This document shows positions 44,742 to 54,230 of a stretch of DNA of 64,000 nt, in pieces. Source of the stretch: Rhodoligotrophos sp. CJ14 (lineage in GTDB: Bacteria > Pseudomonadota > Alphaproteobacteria > Rhizobiales > Im1); contig NZ_CP133319.1 in NCBI RefSeq assembly GCF_038811545.1, forward strand, positions 4,228,001 through 4,292,000, in the 5' to 3' direction. The notes below the pieces were generated by a model, which was not told where the DNA came from, made no database searches, and saw nothing but the letters and a program-made list of their open reading frames with translations. Position 1 is the first letter of the stretch, and every line of letters begins with the position of its first letter. Made by a program: the position numbers and the translations under genes.

Positions 44742-45863
44742 TTAGGTTTCGTTGAAAATCATGATCCGTTCGGGATCGATGCCGATATCGACCTCGTCCC
44801 CTTCATTGACCCCATCGGGCTCGCCCCGTCCCTCGGCCCGCACACTCATGCCCGAAGGGAGCTCATAATCGATCCGATGCCAGCTCCCGCCAAAGATGAC
44901 CGTCCTGACGCGGGCATTGATGACATTGATGCTCGCCTGCCGCTCATTCTGCCTTGGGCGCAGGATCACATGTTCCGGCCGGACTGCCCAGGTGACGGCC
45001 GTGCCCGGCAGCCAATGCGGGTTGTGCGCAGTGAGCGTGCCCATGGCGCTGTCGATCACCGTGTGCTGGGCGTCGCTGCAGCGGATTGTGCCGGCGAAGG
45101 CATTGAGCTCGCCCACGAAGCGCGCGACCATGAGATCGACCGGCTGGCGATAGAGCAGGGCCGGCGGTGCCATCTGCCTGATCGTGCCATTATGCATGAT
45201 CGCGACCTGGGTCGACATGGTGAATGCCTCCTCCTGGTCATGCGTGACATAGATCATGGTGATGCCACTGCGCCGTTGCAGATTGCGCAGCTCGACCGCC
45301 AACTGTTGCCGAAGCTGTCGGTCGAGGGCGCCCAGGGGCTCGTCCAAAAGCAGCATGGCGGGCCGGAACACGATGGCGCGGGCGAGCGCCACCCTCTGCT
45401 GCTGGCCACCTGAAAGCTGGCCGGGATAGCGGCCCCCAAGATCCCCGAGCCCGACGAGCTCCAGGACCTCGCGCACCCGGCTTGCGACCTCCCCCTGCCT
45501 CACTTTCCGGACCGAAAGTGCGAAGCCGACGTTTTCAGCCACTGTAAGGTGTGGAAACAGCGCGTAATTCTGGAACACGAAGCCGATATCGCGCCGCTCC
45601 GGCGGGAAATGGGTGATGTCGCGCTCGCCCAGATAGATCCGGCCATGTTTCGGTGTGATGAGCCCGCCAATGATCCGCAACAGGGTCGTCTTGCCCGAGC
45701 CACTGGCGCCGAGCAGGGTGAGAAACTCACCGCTCGCGATTTCGGTGGAGATATCGTTTAGCACGCGCATGCCGCCGAAATCATGCGCCACCCGCTCGAT
45801 CCTCAGCGAACTGCCCGAGAGGGCCTCGCGAATGTCAACACTCCTGCTCACGGGCGCATTCAT
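44742..45863 (-). CDS. ABC importer ATPase, polyamine/spermidine type
   Basis: PotA-type ATPase of 373 aa. Walker [12 protein letters not shown], signature [14 protein letters not shown], Walker [12 protein letters not shown] and switch THDQEEAF are present, followed by a TOBE domain ([13 protein letters not shown]). I chose ATG 45863, four bases after the permease stop; GAGGAG lies directly against it, which is short, so an upstream start at 45911 is possible. It is the fourth position in the operon order binding protein, permease, ATPase, M24, DAO. Confidence 0.93.
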   Translation of the reverse strand: MNAPVSRSVDIREALSGSSLRIERVAHDFGGMRVLNDISTEIASGEFLTLLGASGSGKTTLLRIIGGLITPKHGRIYLGERDITHFPPERRDIGFVFQNYALFPHLTVAENVGFALSVRKVRQGEVASRVREVLELVGLGDLGGRYPGQLSGGQQQRVALARAIVFRPAMLLLDEPLGALDRQLRQQLAVELRNLQRRSGITMIYVTHDQEEAFTMSTQVAIMHNGTIRQMAPPALLYRQPVDLMVARFVGELNAFAGTIRCSDAQHTVIDSAMGTLTAHNPHWLPGTAVTWAVRPEHVILRPRQNERQASINVINARVRTVIFGGSWHRIDYELPSGMSVRAEGRGEPDGVNEGDEVDIGIDPERIMIFNET

Positions 45864-45867
45864 CTCC

Positions 45868-47550
45868 TCACGCTTCAAGCGAAAGCCGCTGCTTGCGGGC
45901 TTTCGAGGCAAGGCCGAAGCCGAGCGCCCCGATCAGCACCGCGGCCATCAGCAGCGTCGAAACCGCGGCAACGGTGGGTGTGACCTCGGTCTGGATGTGA
46001 TTGAAGATGTGGACGGGCAGGGTGGTGCGCCCGGTCGACATGAACAACGCGATCACCGGCTCGTCCCACGAGGTGACGAACGCGAAGATCGCGGCAACCG
46101 CAAGGCTGGGCGCGATCAGCCGGGCGGTGACGGCCGAGAACGCGTAGGCCGGCTTTGCCCCCAGCGTGCGCGCTGCCTGTTCGAGCTCCGTGCCGATCGA
46201 GCGCAGCGCATTGCTGGCGATCATGACCGTGATTGGCAGCGCAAGCAGCGTATGTCCGATCACATATCCGGTGATCGTCCCCGCAAGCCCGAACCGATTG
46301 GCAAAATCGAACAGTCCGACCGCGATGAGAATCACTGGCACGATCAACGGCGCTAGGAACAGGGCCGAGATCAGGGTCTTGCCTGGAACGCGGCCCCGCA
46401 CCAGCCCGATTGCGGTGAGGAGACCGAGCGCCGTAGCGGCGATCGAGGTTAGAGCCGCGATCTGAAAGCTGAGCCAGGCCGATTGCAGCCAGTCCCGGTC
46501 GTTGAAGAACTGCCCATACCAGCGGGTGGAAAACCCTGATGGAGGAAAGCGGAGATAGGTCGTCGGCGTGAATGAGACGAACACGACCACCAGCAGCGGG
46601 ATCAACAGAAACAGAAAGCAGGCGATCGCGAACAGAAGTCCGATGATCACCGGCCAGGTGAAGCGAAGACCCTCATTCCGCGATACGCCCTTCTGGCTGC
46701 CGATCCCGATGATCGCCAGATCGTTGCTCGCAAACAGCCGATTGGCGCCGAAGAACAGGATGAGCGTCAGAGCCAGCAGCACCGTGCCCATGGCGCTGGC
46801 CGCACCCCAACGGGCGATGTTCACCTGCTGCTGGATATAGGTGGCAACCGTCAGGTCCGATCCGCCGCCCAGAATGGCGGGCGTGAGGAAGAAGCCGAGG
46901 CTGATCACGAAGATCATGACCGTGCCCACGAACACGCCGGGCTTGCTGAGCGGCAGAAACACCCGGCGCAGCGCCTGGGCCATGGTGGCGCCCAATGTTC
47001 GCGCCGCATTCAGGAGCTCGTTGTCGATCGACAGCATGCTCGCATAGAGGATCGCGATCATATAGGGCAGGAGATAGTAGACCATGCCGATGACCGTGGC
47101 CGTGGTCGTGTACATCACCCCGAAAGGCGGCAGGATCTGCGTGAACGCATAGAGGCGGACCAGAATCGACGTCCAGAACGGGAAGAGCGCGAGCACCAGG
47201 AGCCTGCCGCCCCATTTGCCCGAGAGCCGTGACAGGAAGAAGCACACGGGATAGGCGATCAGCACCGTGACCACGGTGGCGACGGCCGCAACCACGAAGG
47301 TGTTCTTGAGAATGATCTGGTAAGCGGGGTCGTGAAGCAGCCCCACATAATTCGTGAGGCTGAACCGCGGCTCCGCATAGGACAGCCGGCCGTCCGGATC
47401 GAAGCTCCGCAACACCACGCCGGCCAGTGGCAAGATGAAGGTGATGGCCAGGAAGGCAAGTCCCGGCAGCACCAGCAACAGGCTCTTGTTGGAAGGATGG
47501 CGCATGGGCAGGCGGAAACTCACGAGGCGCAAAATCGCCTTTTCGGGCAT
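45868..47550 (-). CDS. ABC importer permease, two permease domains fused
   Basis: One 560-aa protein carrying both permease halves that are separate genes (PotB, PotC) in most polyamine importers. Two EAA loops are visible, NAARTLGATMAQALRRVFLP and QAARTLGAKPAYAFSAVTARL, with about 12 membrane segments. A linker near residue 275-300 (LFASNDLAIIGIGSQKGVSRNEG) joins the halves. The fused arrangement is known in some proteobacteria. Start may also be at 47505. Confidence 0.92.
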   Translation of the reverse strand: MPEKAILRLVSFRLPMRHPSNKSLLLVLPGLAFLAITFILPLAGVVLRSFDPDGRLSYAEPRFSLTNYVGLLHDPAYQIILKNTFVVAAVATVVTVLIAYPVCFFLSRLSGKWGGRLLVLALFPFWTSILVRLYAFTQILPPFGVMYTTTATVIGMVYYLLPYMIAILYASMLSIDNELLNAARTLGATMAQALRRVFLPLSKPGVFVGTVMIFVISLGFFLTPAILGGGSDLTVATYIQQQVNIARWGAASAMGTVLLALTLILFFGANRLFASNDLAIIGIGSQKGVSRNEGLRFTWPVIIGLLFAIACFLFLLIPLLVVVFVSFTPTTYLRFPPSGFSTRWYGQFFNDRDWLQSAWLSFQIAALTSIAATALGLLTAIGLVRGRVPGKTLISALFLAPLIVPVILIAVGLFDFANRFGLAGTITGYVIGHTLLALPITVMIASNALRSIGTELEQAARTLGAKPAYAFSAVTARLIAPSLAVAAIFAFVTSWDEPVIALFMSTGRTTLPVHIFNHIQTEVTPTVAAVSTLLMAAVLIGALGFGLASKARKQRLSLEA

Positions 47551-47605
47551 CTGGCTTGCACGTGGAGGAAGAGTTGGGGGCCCTCCTGGCCCCAGGACAC
47601 CAGCG

Positions 47606-48730
47606 CTATTCCGGAATGGTGCCGCTCACCACCCAGCTGTTGAACTTCGGGAGCAGGCTTTCGATGTTGTCGGTGTAATATTCGTCATTCTCGCGAATGG
47701 CGGTGGCCATGTTTTCCCCACCGAGCACCCACATCTTGATATCGTCGGGGATCGGCACCTGTTCTTTCATCGGCATCATCACATAGGCGGTTTGCGCGAC
47801 GAACTTCTCTTGTGCCGCCCTGTTTTCGACCATCATTTTGAGGAAGGCCTGGGCTGCCTTCTCGTTTTTCACACCCTTGGGGATACTGACCGGCGTGTAA
47901 TCCCATACCGCATGCCCCCACGCGATGGCGAAGGGACCGCCATCGGCGCGGATGGCTTCGGAAATCGGACCGTTCCACACCAGCGCCAGGTCACAGGCGC
48001 CGGAGGTGAGCTGCTGAATGGCTTGTGAGCCGCTGCTCCACCAGACGATATCATCCCGGATCTTGTTGAGCGATCCGAAGGCCCGCTTCAGATCCAGCGG
48101 GTAGAGCTTGTCTGCTTCCACCCCATCGGCAAGCAGAGCCGCCTCCATGGTGCCGCCGAACTGCGGATATTTGTAAAGGCAGCGTTTGCCGGGAAAGCTC
48201 TGCGTGTCGAAAATGTCCTCGATTGCCTCGGGATGCTTGGCCGACAGCGGCCATTTATCCGTGTTCCACGCGATCACCGCCGCATAGGGATAGGCATAGA
48301 TCGCATAATCGTCATATCCGGCCGGATCGAGCTTATCGAGGGGCACGATTTTCGGATCGATCTTGAGCAGGAGATCGGCACGCTTGGCGAGGATCAGGTC
48401 GGTCATGGTCGAGAATGACACGATCGTCCACGGCACATTGCCGCTCTGCTGGCTTGCTTGCAGCTTGGCAATGCCGCAGCAGAAGGCATCGAAGATCATG
48501 TTGACGCCGGTCTTTTCGGCGAAGTCGGCGCCGACCGTATCCATGATGCCGGCCTTCAGCGTCCCGCTATAGCTGGCGCCATTGAAAACGAAATCCTCGC
48601 CCGAATAGCCGCTATAGACATCCTCCTCCGCCCTTGTTCCTGTGACGCTTGGAACCGCAGCCGACATGAACAGGCTGCAGCCTAAGAGCAATGCGCCGGC
48701 AAAGGAATTCCATCCTCGTCTGCTCATCAT
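47606..48730 (-). CDS. ABC importer periplasmic binding protein, PotD-like
   Basis: Periplasmic binding protein of 374 aa, start at 48730 after GGGGGAGATC. It has a signal peptide (SFAGALLLGCSLFMSAAVPSV, cleavage around residue 33), and mature features YSGYSGEDFVFNGASYSG, SSGSQAIQQLTSGACDLALVWNGP. The fold is the polyamine/thiamine/iron class. Substrate determinants cannot be read directly; the M24 and DAO genes suggest an amine or guanidino compound. It is divergent from the IclR gene. Confidence 0.9.
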   Translation of the reverse strand: MMSRRGWNSFAGALLLGCSLFMSAAVPSVTGTRAEEDVYSGYSGEDFVFNGASYSGTLKAGIMDTVGADFAEKTGVNMIFDAFCCGIAKLQASQQSGNVPWTIVSFSTMTDLILAKRADLLLKIDPKIVPLDKLDPAGYDDYAIYAYPYAAVIAWNTDKWPLSAKHPEAIEDIFDTQSFPGKRCLYKYPQFGGTMEAALLADGVEADKLYPLDLKRAFGSLNKIRDDIVWWSSGSQAIQQLTSGACDLALVWNGPISEAIRADGGPFAIAWGHAVWDYTPVSIPKGVKNEKAAQAFLKMMVENRAAQEKFVAQTAYVMMPMKEQVPIPDDIKMWVLGGENMATAIRENDEYYTDNIESLLPKFNSWVVSGTIPE

Positions 48731-48864
48731 GATCTCCCCCTCGCTCGTGCCGGCGCACTTGTTCTCTGCTGCTCGACACAATTCCGCGGGCCTCCTACCT
48801 CACGGCAATCAGGCCTCACGCCAGATCATGTGTGATATTCATCTACCGCGCAAGATGATTGTTG

Positions 48865-48879
48865 TATCGCATTGCGATA
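48865..48879. promoter_or_regulatory. Perfect 15-base palindrome in the IclR/importer divergent region
   Basis: TATCGCA-T-TGCGATA at 48865-48879 is an exact palindrome with one central base, in the 221-base region between the importer operon (-) and the IclR gene (+). IclR proteins bind short palindromes of this length at divergent promoters. TTGACA at 48901-48906 may be a -35 for the regulator gene, with no convincing -10. The rest of the spacer is not coding. Confidence 0.5.
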
Positions 48880-48951
48880 TGCGGAAGCCGAAAAATCCGT
48901 TTGACAAGCCGGACGGGCTCGTGGCGTGAATGCGCCAACAATCCAAGGGCG

Positions 48952-49788
48952 ATGATGCTGGAAAAGACCGACAGAGAAGAGCTGCTGGAGGGGGAGGGCA
49001 AGGACGCATCCTCCAGGCTGTTCAACAATTCGCTCGCGAAGGCGTTCTCGCTTCTCGAAGCCTTCGGCCGCGACCGCCGCGCCATGAACTTGCCCGAGAT
49101 GGCCATGGCGGCCGGCATAACCAAGAGCGCAGCCCAGCGCCTGGCCCATACGCTCGTATCCCTCGGTTATCTCCGCAAGGATCTCTATTCCCGCAAATAT
49201 ACCCTGACTGCCCGCGTGGTTGAGCTGGGTATGCGCTATACGACCACCAGCCCGCTGATCGAGAGTGCCAATCCCTATCTGCTCGATCTCAGCATCAAAT
49301 GTGGGGAGACGGTGAACCTGTCAGTGCCCGACGGCACCGATATGGTGTTTGTGGTGAGTTTCCCGGGCCATAAGCAGATCTCGGTGCAGCTGCCGGTGGG
49401 TGGCCGTTATCCCATCTATTGCACCGCCGCCGGCCGCGCCTATCTCTCCGGCCTGCCGAAAGAGCAGGCGGACCTGCTTCTCCGCAGATATGAAACACAT
49501 AGCTACACCCCGGCGACCATCACCGATCCCGATGAGTTGATCGAACGGGTGGATGAGGCCCGCAATGCCGGCTTCGCCTATGTGAACAGCGAATATTTTC
49601 GCGGCGACATCAATATCGCCGCACCTATCCTGGGCGTCGAAGGTGTGGCAGTGGCGGCGGTCGGCGTTTCTGTGCCCCTGACGCGCTGGTCATTTCCAGA
49701 GGCCTACGAGCGGCTGGCACCGCTGGTGACCGAACTCGCTCAGACAGTTTCCTCTCTGTTCGCGCCCAAGCGGCCCACGGGTCTCTAG
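48952..49788 (+). CDS. IclR-family transcriptional regulator
   Basis: A 278-aa regulator. The winged HTH runs from about 20 to 80 (LFNNSLAKAFSLLEAFGRDRRAMNLPEMAMAAGITKSAAQRLAHTL) and the effector domain follows (ELGMRYTTTSPLIESANPYLLDL..CTAAGRAYLSGL..). It is divergent from the PotD-like gene and is the likely regulator of that importer operon. The ATG at 48952 was chosen over longer readings because the extra residues are not family-like. Confidence 0.92.
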   Translation: MMLEKTDREELLEGEGKDASSRLFNNSLAKAFSLLEAFGRDRRAMNLPEMAMAAGITKSAAQRLAHTLVSLGYLRKDLYSRKYTLTARVVELGMRYTTTSPLIESANPYLLDLSIKCGETVNLSVPDGTDMVFVVSFPGHKQISVQLPVGGRYPIYCTAAGRAYLSGLPKEQADLLLRRYETHSYTPATITDPDELIERVDEARNAGFAYVNSEYFRGDINIAAPILGVEGVAVAAVGVSVPLTRWSFPEAYERLAPLVTELAQTVSSLFAPKRPTGL

Positions 49789-49818
49789 CGTATTTTCTAT
49801 TGGAGGGCTTTAGACGAG

Positions 49819-50820
49819 CTAGAGCGGATAGCCTGCAAGCTTATCACCCTCGATGCGCTCGATATATTCGGTCATCCCATAGCCCTCGCGCTCACCCCAG
49901 CGGAACCGGGTAAAGCCCTCGGCGATCCGCGACACCAGGACTTCGCCGTCAGCCTTCCGGCGGTTGCGCAGGGGCGCAAGCGTCAGGATCTCGCCCTCGA
50001 TGAGTGCCATACGTTTGGCCGTGCGCACCCCGAGCCGCACTCGTGCCGGATCCCGCGCCTCCGTCCAGTCGGTCATCACGTCGAGATCGGTAATTTCCTC
50101 ATACTGGCCGTCCACCAGCAAGACCCCGATCCGCCGGGAATAGCCTTCCCGATCGGCGATCTTGAGCAGCATGAAACCATCACCATTGCTGAAATTGCCC
50201 ATGAACAGCCGGTAGAAATAGATGACCTGCCAATAACGCGGCCCCCAGGAATGATCCCGCCAGCCGCGGCCGTCGATCGGCCATTCCTCATCGCCAACCC
50301 TGATCCGGCCGCGCACCCGGCCATGCTGGTTGAAATGGCCCCGCGAGAAGTCACGGCCATACATCGTCGGAATGTCGTCGCGGACCGGCTCACCGCCGTG
50401 GATCGGGGAAGAGGCCTCATGGGTCCAGCTCACAGAGCCGGGCTTGCGAGGCCCATTGGCAAAGAGCGATTGCGGATCGCGCAGGGCATCGGGATTATCG
50501 ACGATGAGCAAATCGCCCTCATAAGCCATCGAGACTTTCTTGAAGGCCTCGATCACCCGATAGGAGAGCCCGCCCGCGTCGAACTTGTCATTGGACGTGA
50601 TATGTGGCCGCTGGAACTGGCAGGCAATGCGCCCATCGGGCAGATAGAGACAGACCGAAAGCTCCGCATAGCCTTCATTGACGCGGTTGCCGAGCCGCAT
50701 CCAGCCGCCAACGCCGGTCTTTTCATCAAAGCCGTTCGAATAGACGCTCTCGTTGAAATTCTCGCAAGGATCGGGCTGATGCATCAGCTCGTCCTCGGGC
50801 CGCATGATGAACTTGTCCAT
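49819..50820 (-). CDS. Conserved CrtC/AttH-like domain protein
   Basis: A 333-aa protein with AAGGAG upstream. It has two beta-rich halves; the central segment DGRGWRDHSWGPRYWQVIYFYRLF is characteristic of a group of proteins resembling hydroxyneurosporene synthase/AttH, lipocalin-like. No catalytic function is established for the group as far as I know. It lies 32 bases downstream of the acyl-CoA dehydrogenase, so it belongs to the catabolic operon and may act on a hydrophobic hydroxy acid or its CoA ester. Confidence 0.75.
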   Translation of the reverse strand: MDKFIMRPEDELMHQPDPCENFNESVYSNGFDEKTGVGGWMRLGNRVNEGYAELSVCLYLPDGRIACQFQRPHITSNDKFDAGGLSYRVIEAFKKVSMAYEGDLLIVDNPDALRDPQSLFANGPRKPGSVSWTHEASSPIHGGEPVRDDIPTMYGRDFSRGHFNQHGRVRGRIRVGDEEWPIDGRGWRDHSWGPRYWQVIYFYRLFMGNFSNGDGFMLLKIADREGYSRRIGVLLVDGQYEEITDLDVMTDWTEARDPARVRLGVRTAKRMALIEGEILTLAPLRNRRKADGEVLVSRIAEGFTRFRWGEREGYGMTEYIERIEGDKLAGYPL

Positions 50821-50852
50821 GTAAAGTGCTCCTTGGAAAACGCGAAGAGGGC

Positions 50853-52055
50853 TCAGCCGAACCGGGAGAGCTCGTGACGCGCGAGTGCCTCGCGATGGAC
50901 CTCGTCGGGCCCATCGCCGATACGCAGATAGCGCGCCTCCGCATAGGCCTCTGCAAGGAACACATCCTGTGAGACCCCCGCTGCCCCATGCACCTGGATT
51001 GCGCGGTCGATCACCCGGGCCGCCATGTCGGGCACCATGATCTTGGCCATGGCGATCTCATGGCGCGCGGCCTTGTTGCCCGCCTTGTCCATCATCCACG
51101 CCGCCTTGAGTGTGAGCAGCCGCGCCTGCTCGATCTCGCAGCGCGATTGACCGATGGCCTGGCGCACGGCCCCCTTCTCGGCGAGCGTCGATCCGAAGGC
51201 GACCCGCGATTTGGCCCGCTGGCACATGACATCGAGCGCGCGCTCGGCCAATCCGATGAGCCGCATGCAATGATGGATGCGGCCAGGCCCGAGCCTGCCC
51301 TGCGCGATCTCGAAGCCGCGCCCTTCGCCCAGCAGCATGTTCTCAGCCGGCACCCGCACATTCTCGAACACGAGCTCTGCATGGCCCAGCGGCGCGTGCT
51401 CATAGCCGAACACCGTGAGCGGCCGCACGATGGTCAGCCCTTTCGTGTCCATCGGCACGATGATCATCGATTGCTGCTTGTGTTTGGGCGCTGTCGGATC
51501 GTTCTTGCCCATGACGATGGCGAAGGCGCAGCGCTTGGCCATCGCACCCGTGATCCACCACTTGCGGCCGTTGATGACATAATGCTCGCCATCCCGCCGG
51601 ATTTCCGTTTCGACATTCGTTGCATCCGATGAGGCAACGCGCGGCTCGGTCATCGCAAAGCATGAGCGGATCTCTGCATCAAGCAGCGGTTTGAGCCAGC
51701 GCTCCTTCTGGGCGGGCGTCCCATAGATCGCGAGGATCTCCATATTGCCCACATCTGGCGCGCTGCAATTGAAGATCTCGGGTGCCACCAGCGACCGGCC
51801 GAACACCTCGCAGATTTGACCATATTCGAAATTCGAGAGCCCGGCTCCCTCGGGCCCGTGATTATAGAACAGGTTCCACAGACCTTGGGTGCGCGCCTTC
51901 TCCTGGAGGCTCCGCATGAGCGGCTTCTGTGTCCAGCGGCTATCCTCCGGTGCAGCTTCGAGCAGCGCTTGCTCATTGGGATAGACATGCTCATCCATGA
52001 AGGCCTGCATGCGCTCGAGCAGGTCGCGGGCTTTGTCTGAGAGCTCTCCGAACAT
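50853..52055 (-). CDS. Acyl-CoA dehydrogenase, ACAD10/11-like
   Basis: A 400-aa acyl-CoA dehydrogenase-fold enzyme, start at 52055 after AAGGAG. The FAD region is [20 protein letters not shown], then [11 protein letters not shown] and the C-terminal [40 protein letters not shown]. This form, with IGDGPDEVH, is that of LvaC and human ACAD10/11, which eliminate phosphate from a phosphohydroxyacyl-CoA rather than simply desaturating. The neighbouring kinase and ligase agree with that. Whether the substrate is a 3-, 4- or 5-hydroxyacyl-CoA is not known. Confidence 0.92.
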
Positions 52056-52087
52056 GGCAACTCCTTGGGCATGCGTTGGACGGCCGC

Positions 52088-53707
52088 TCACGTGGCCGCG
52101 GCGCCGATCTTTTCCCGTTTGATGATGATGCCGGCCGTCTCCCGATCCCAGGTATCGGGGGTTATGCCCGCTTCCCGCAGGCTGGCCTTCTGGATCTTTG
52201 ATGTCGGCGTGCGCGGCAACGCATCGACCACCCGGACATAGCGGGGGATCATGAAATGGGCGAGCCGCGGCTTCAGGAACGCGATCAGCTCAACCGGATC
52301 GAGCGACATGCCGGCATTGAGCGCGACCACAGCCAGCACCTCATCCTCGGCGATCTCGCTTTTGACGGCCACAACCGCAGCTTCGCGAATGGCGGGATGC
52401 GCAACGAGCTCGGATTCGACCTCGAACGAGGAGATATTCTCTCCACGCCGGCGGATCGCATCCTTGAGCCTGTCGACGAAATAGTAATTGCCGTCCTGAT
52501 CGCGCCGGAAGCCGTCTCCGGTATGAAACCATCCATTGCGCCAGGCGCGGGCCGTGGCCTCGGGAGCGCCTGCATAGCCGTGATTCATGGCCCAGGGACA
52601 ATCGGTGCGCACCACCAGCTCGCCCACCGCACCGACTGGCACCTCGCAATCATTCTCATCCACGATGCGCACCTCGACCCCGGCGCGCGGCCGGCCGGCG
52701 CTGCCGAGCGCGGTGGGATTGGCGCCCGAGACGATCGGCATGCAAAGCTCGGTCATGTTGAAATGGGTGTAGATATCCGTGCCGAACCGCGCGTGGAATT
52801 GCGGGGCGGTATCGTTCAGCGGCACATAGGTGCAGCTGCGCAGCGTATGGTTCTTGTCATCCGGCGATGGAGGCCGCTTCAGCAGAAAGCCGCCCATCAC
52901 CCCGAGCAGGATCACGGTCGTGACCTTCGCCCTGCGCACCGTCGGCCAGAAACTCTCGGTGTCGAATGCATCCACCATGGCAATCGAGCCGCCATGGGCC
53001 AGCATCGCCGTGACCGGCATCACCCCGCCGGAATGAAACAGCGGCAGGTTGATCATGTAGCGATCATCAGGCCCGAGGAAGGGGGCTGAGACTGCCATCT
53101 GATGCAGATGCAGATAGGAGGACAACACGCCCTTGGAGGGGCCGGTGGTACCAGAGGTGAAGATGATTGACTGGAGATCCCAGGGCGCGATCGGGCGCTC
53201 GAGCGCCGGCGGGGTGGCATCAGTGCTGGATAGGGCATCAGAGCTATGGACCGTAAGGCCTGCGATTTGCGCCGGCGCACCGCCAAGCACCACGGCCTCT
53301 CGTAGAGTCTTACGATCAACCGTCTCGAGCCGCGGCACGAGATCGGCGTGAACCACCGCGAGCCGCGCTTCCGAGAGCCCGATCACATGTTCCAGCAGCC
53401 CGCCGCGATAGGCGAGATTGATGGGCACGAACACGGCGCCGAGATAGTTGAGGCCGAACCAGACCCGCAGGCAATCAGCGCTATTGGGCAGCCAGACCAG
53501 CACCCTCTCGCCCTGGGCGACGCCGAGCCGGCGGAAGGCATTCGCCGTCTCGATGGTAATCTTGAGCGTTTCCCCATAGGTCCATTCGCTGCCATCAGCG
53601 AAGACCGCGAAAATCTTATCCGGCTGCTGCCGCGCCCAGTGTTCCAGCATATAACGCTGCACACAGGCCTCCCGCGGCGGCATCCGCGGATCCAAATGCT
53701 CGACCAT
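52088..53707 (-). CDS. Acyl-CoA synthetase (AMP-binding)
   Basis: A 539-aa CoA ligase with A3 motif [13 protein letters not shown]5 region [12 protein letters not shown], hinge [22 protein letters not shown] and A10-like [13 protein letters not shown]. The last motif carries Ser where Gly is usual (PTSK for PTGK), a small change. It should make the acyl-CoA of the imported hydroxy acid. Downstream of the kinase pair and upstream of the dehydrogenase in the same operon (gap of 28 bases to the next gene). Confidence 0.92.
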
Positions 53708-53735
53708 GGCCCATCCTCCCGCCCTTTGCCGATGA

Positions 53736-54230
53736 TCAGCTTGTCCGGTCTTTATCGTGTTGGCCGCCGCGCGAGATCTCGGCGAATAGCGGCTTCTTCG
53801 TCAGTTTCATTTCGGCGGCCACATCATCATGGATGAACTGCCGGAGCTTGGCGGCCGCGGCTGCGGCATCGGCGTCATCCTTTCGCCTCGTCGCCCAGAT
53901 GAGGAGATCGGCGATCTCTCCATCGAGCCGGTCGCGCTCTGCCGCAAGCGCCGCTGATGTCGTAAGCGACGCGAGGTCGGGCCGAGCTGGTTGCGCGGCC
54001 TTTGGTGCAGCGGGCACCATCCGCAGGACCTCCTCGATGATCGCGCGCCGCCCTTCCACGCCCGCAAGCAGCGGCGCTCGCGCCCATTCGATCCGCGACG
54101 CGATATTGTTCAGAATATCGATGACGCCGATTGCCTGCCCGCGCGCATAAGAATCACTCACATGCGGGATCACGTCTTGCCGGAGCGTTGCCATCATCCC
54201 GGCGAGCAGTCTCTCAAGGGAATTGGTCAT
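53736..54230 (-). CDS. Small helical protein, possible kinase partner
   Basis: A 164-aa acid-tolerant helical protein with no known motif: NSLERLLAGMMATLRQDVIPHV at the start, then SARGQAIGVIDILNNIASRIEW-like helices and a C-terminal LRQFIHDDVAAEMKL. Its start overlaps the kinase stop (ATGA). In the levulinate operon a small protein, LvaB, is needed by the kinase LvaA and sits in the same place; by position and coupling this protein is a candidate counterpart. I cannot prove homology. Confidence 0.65.
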   Translation of the reverse strand: MTNSLERLLAGMMATLRQDVIPHVSDSYARGQAIGVIDILNNIASRIEWARAPLLAGVEGRRAIIEEVLRMVPAAPKAAQPARPDLASLTTSAALAAERDRLDGEIADLLIWATRRKDDADAAAAAAKLRQFIHDDVAAEMKLTKKPLFAEISRGGQHDKDRTS

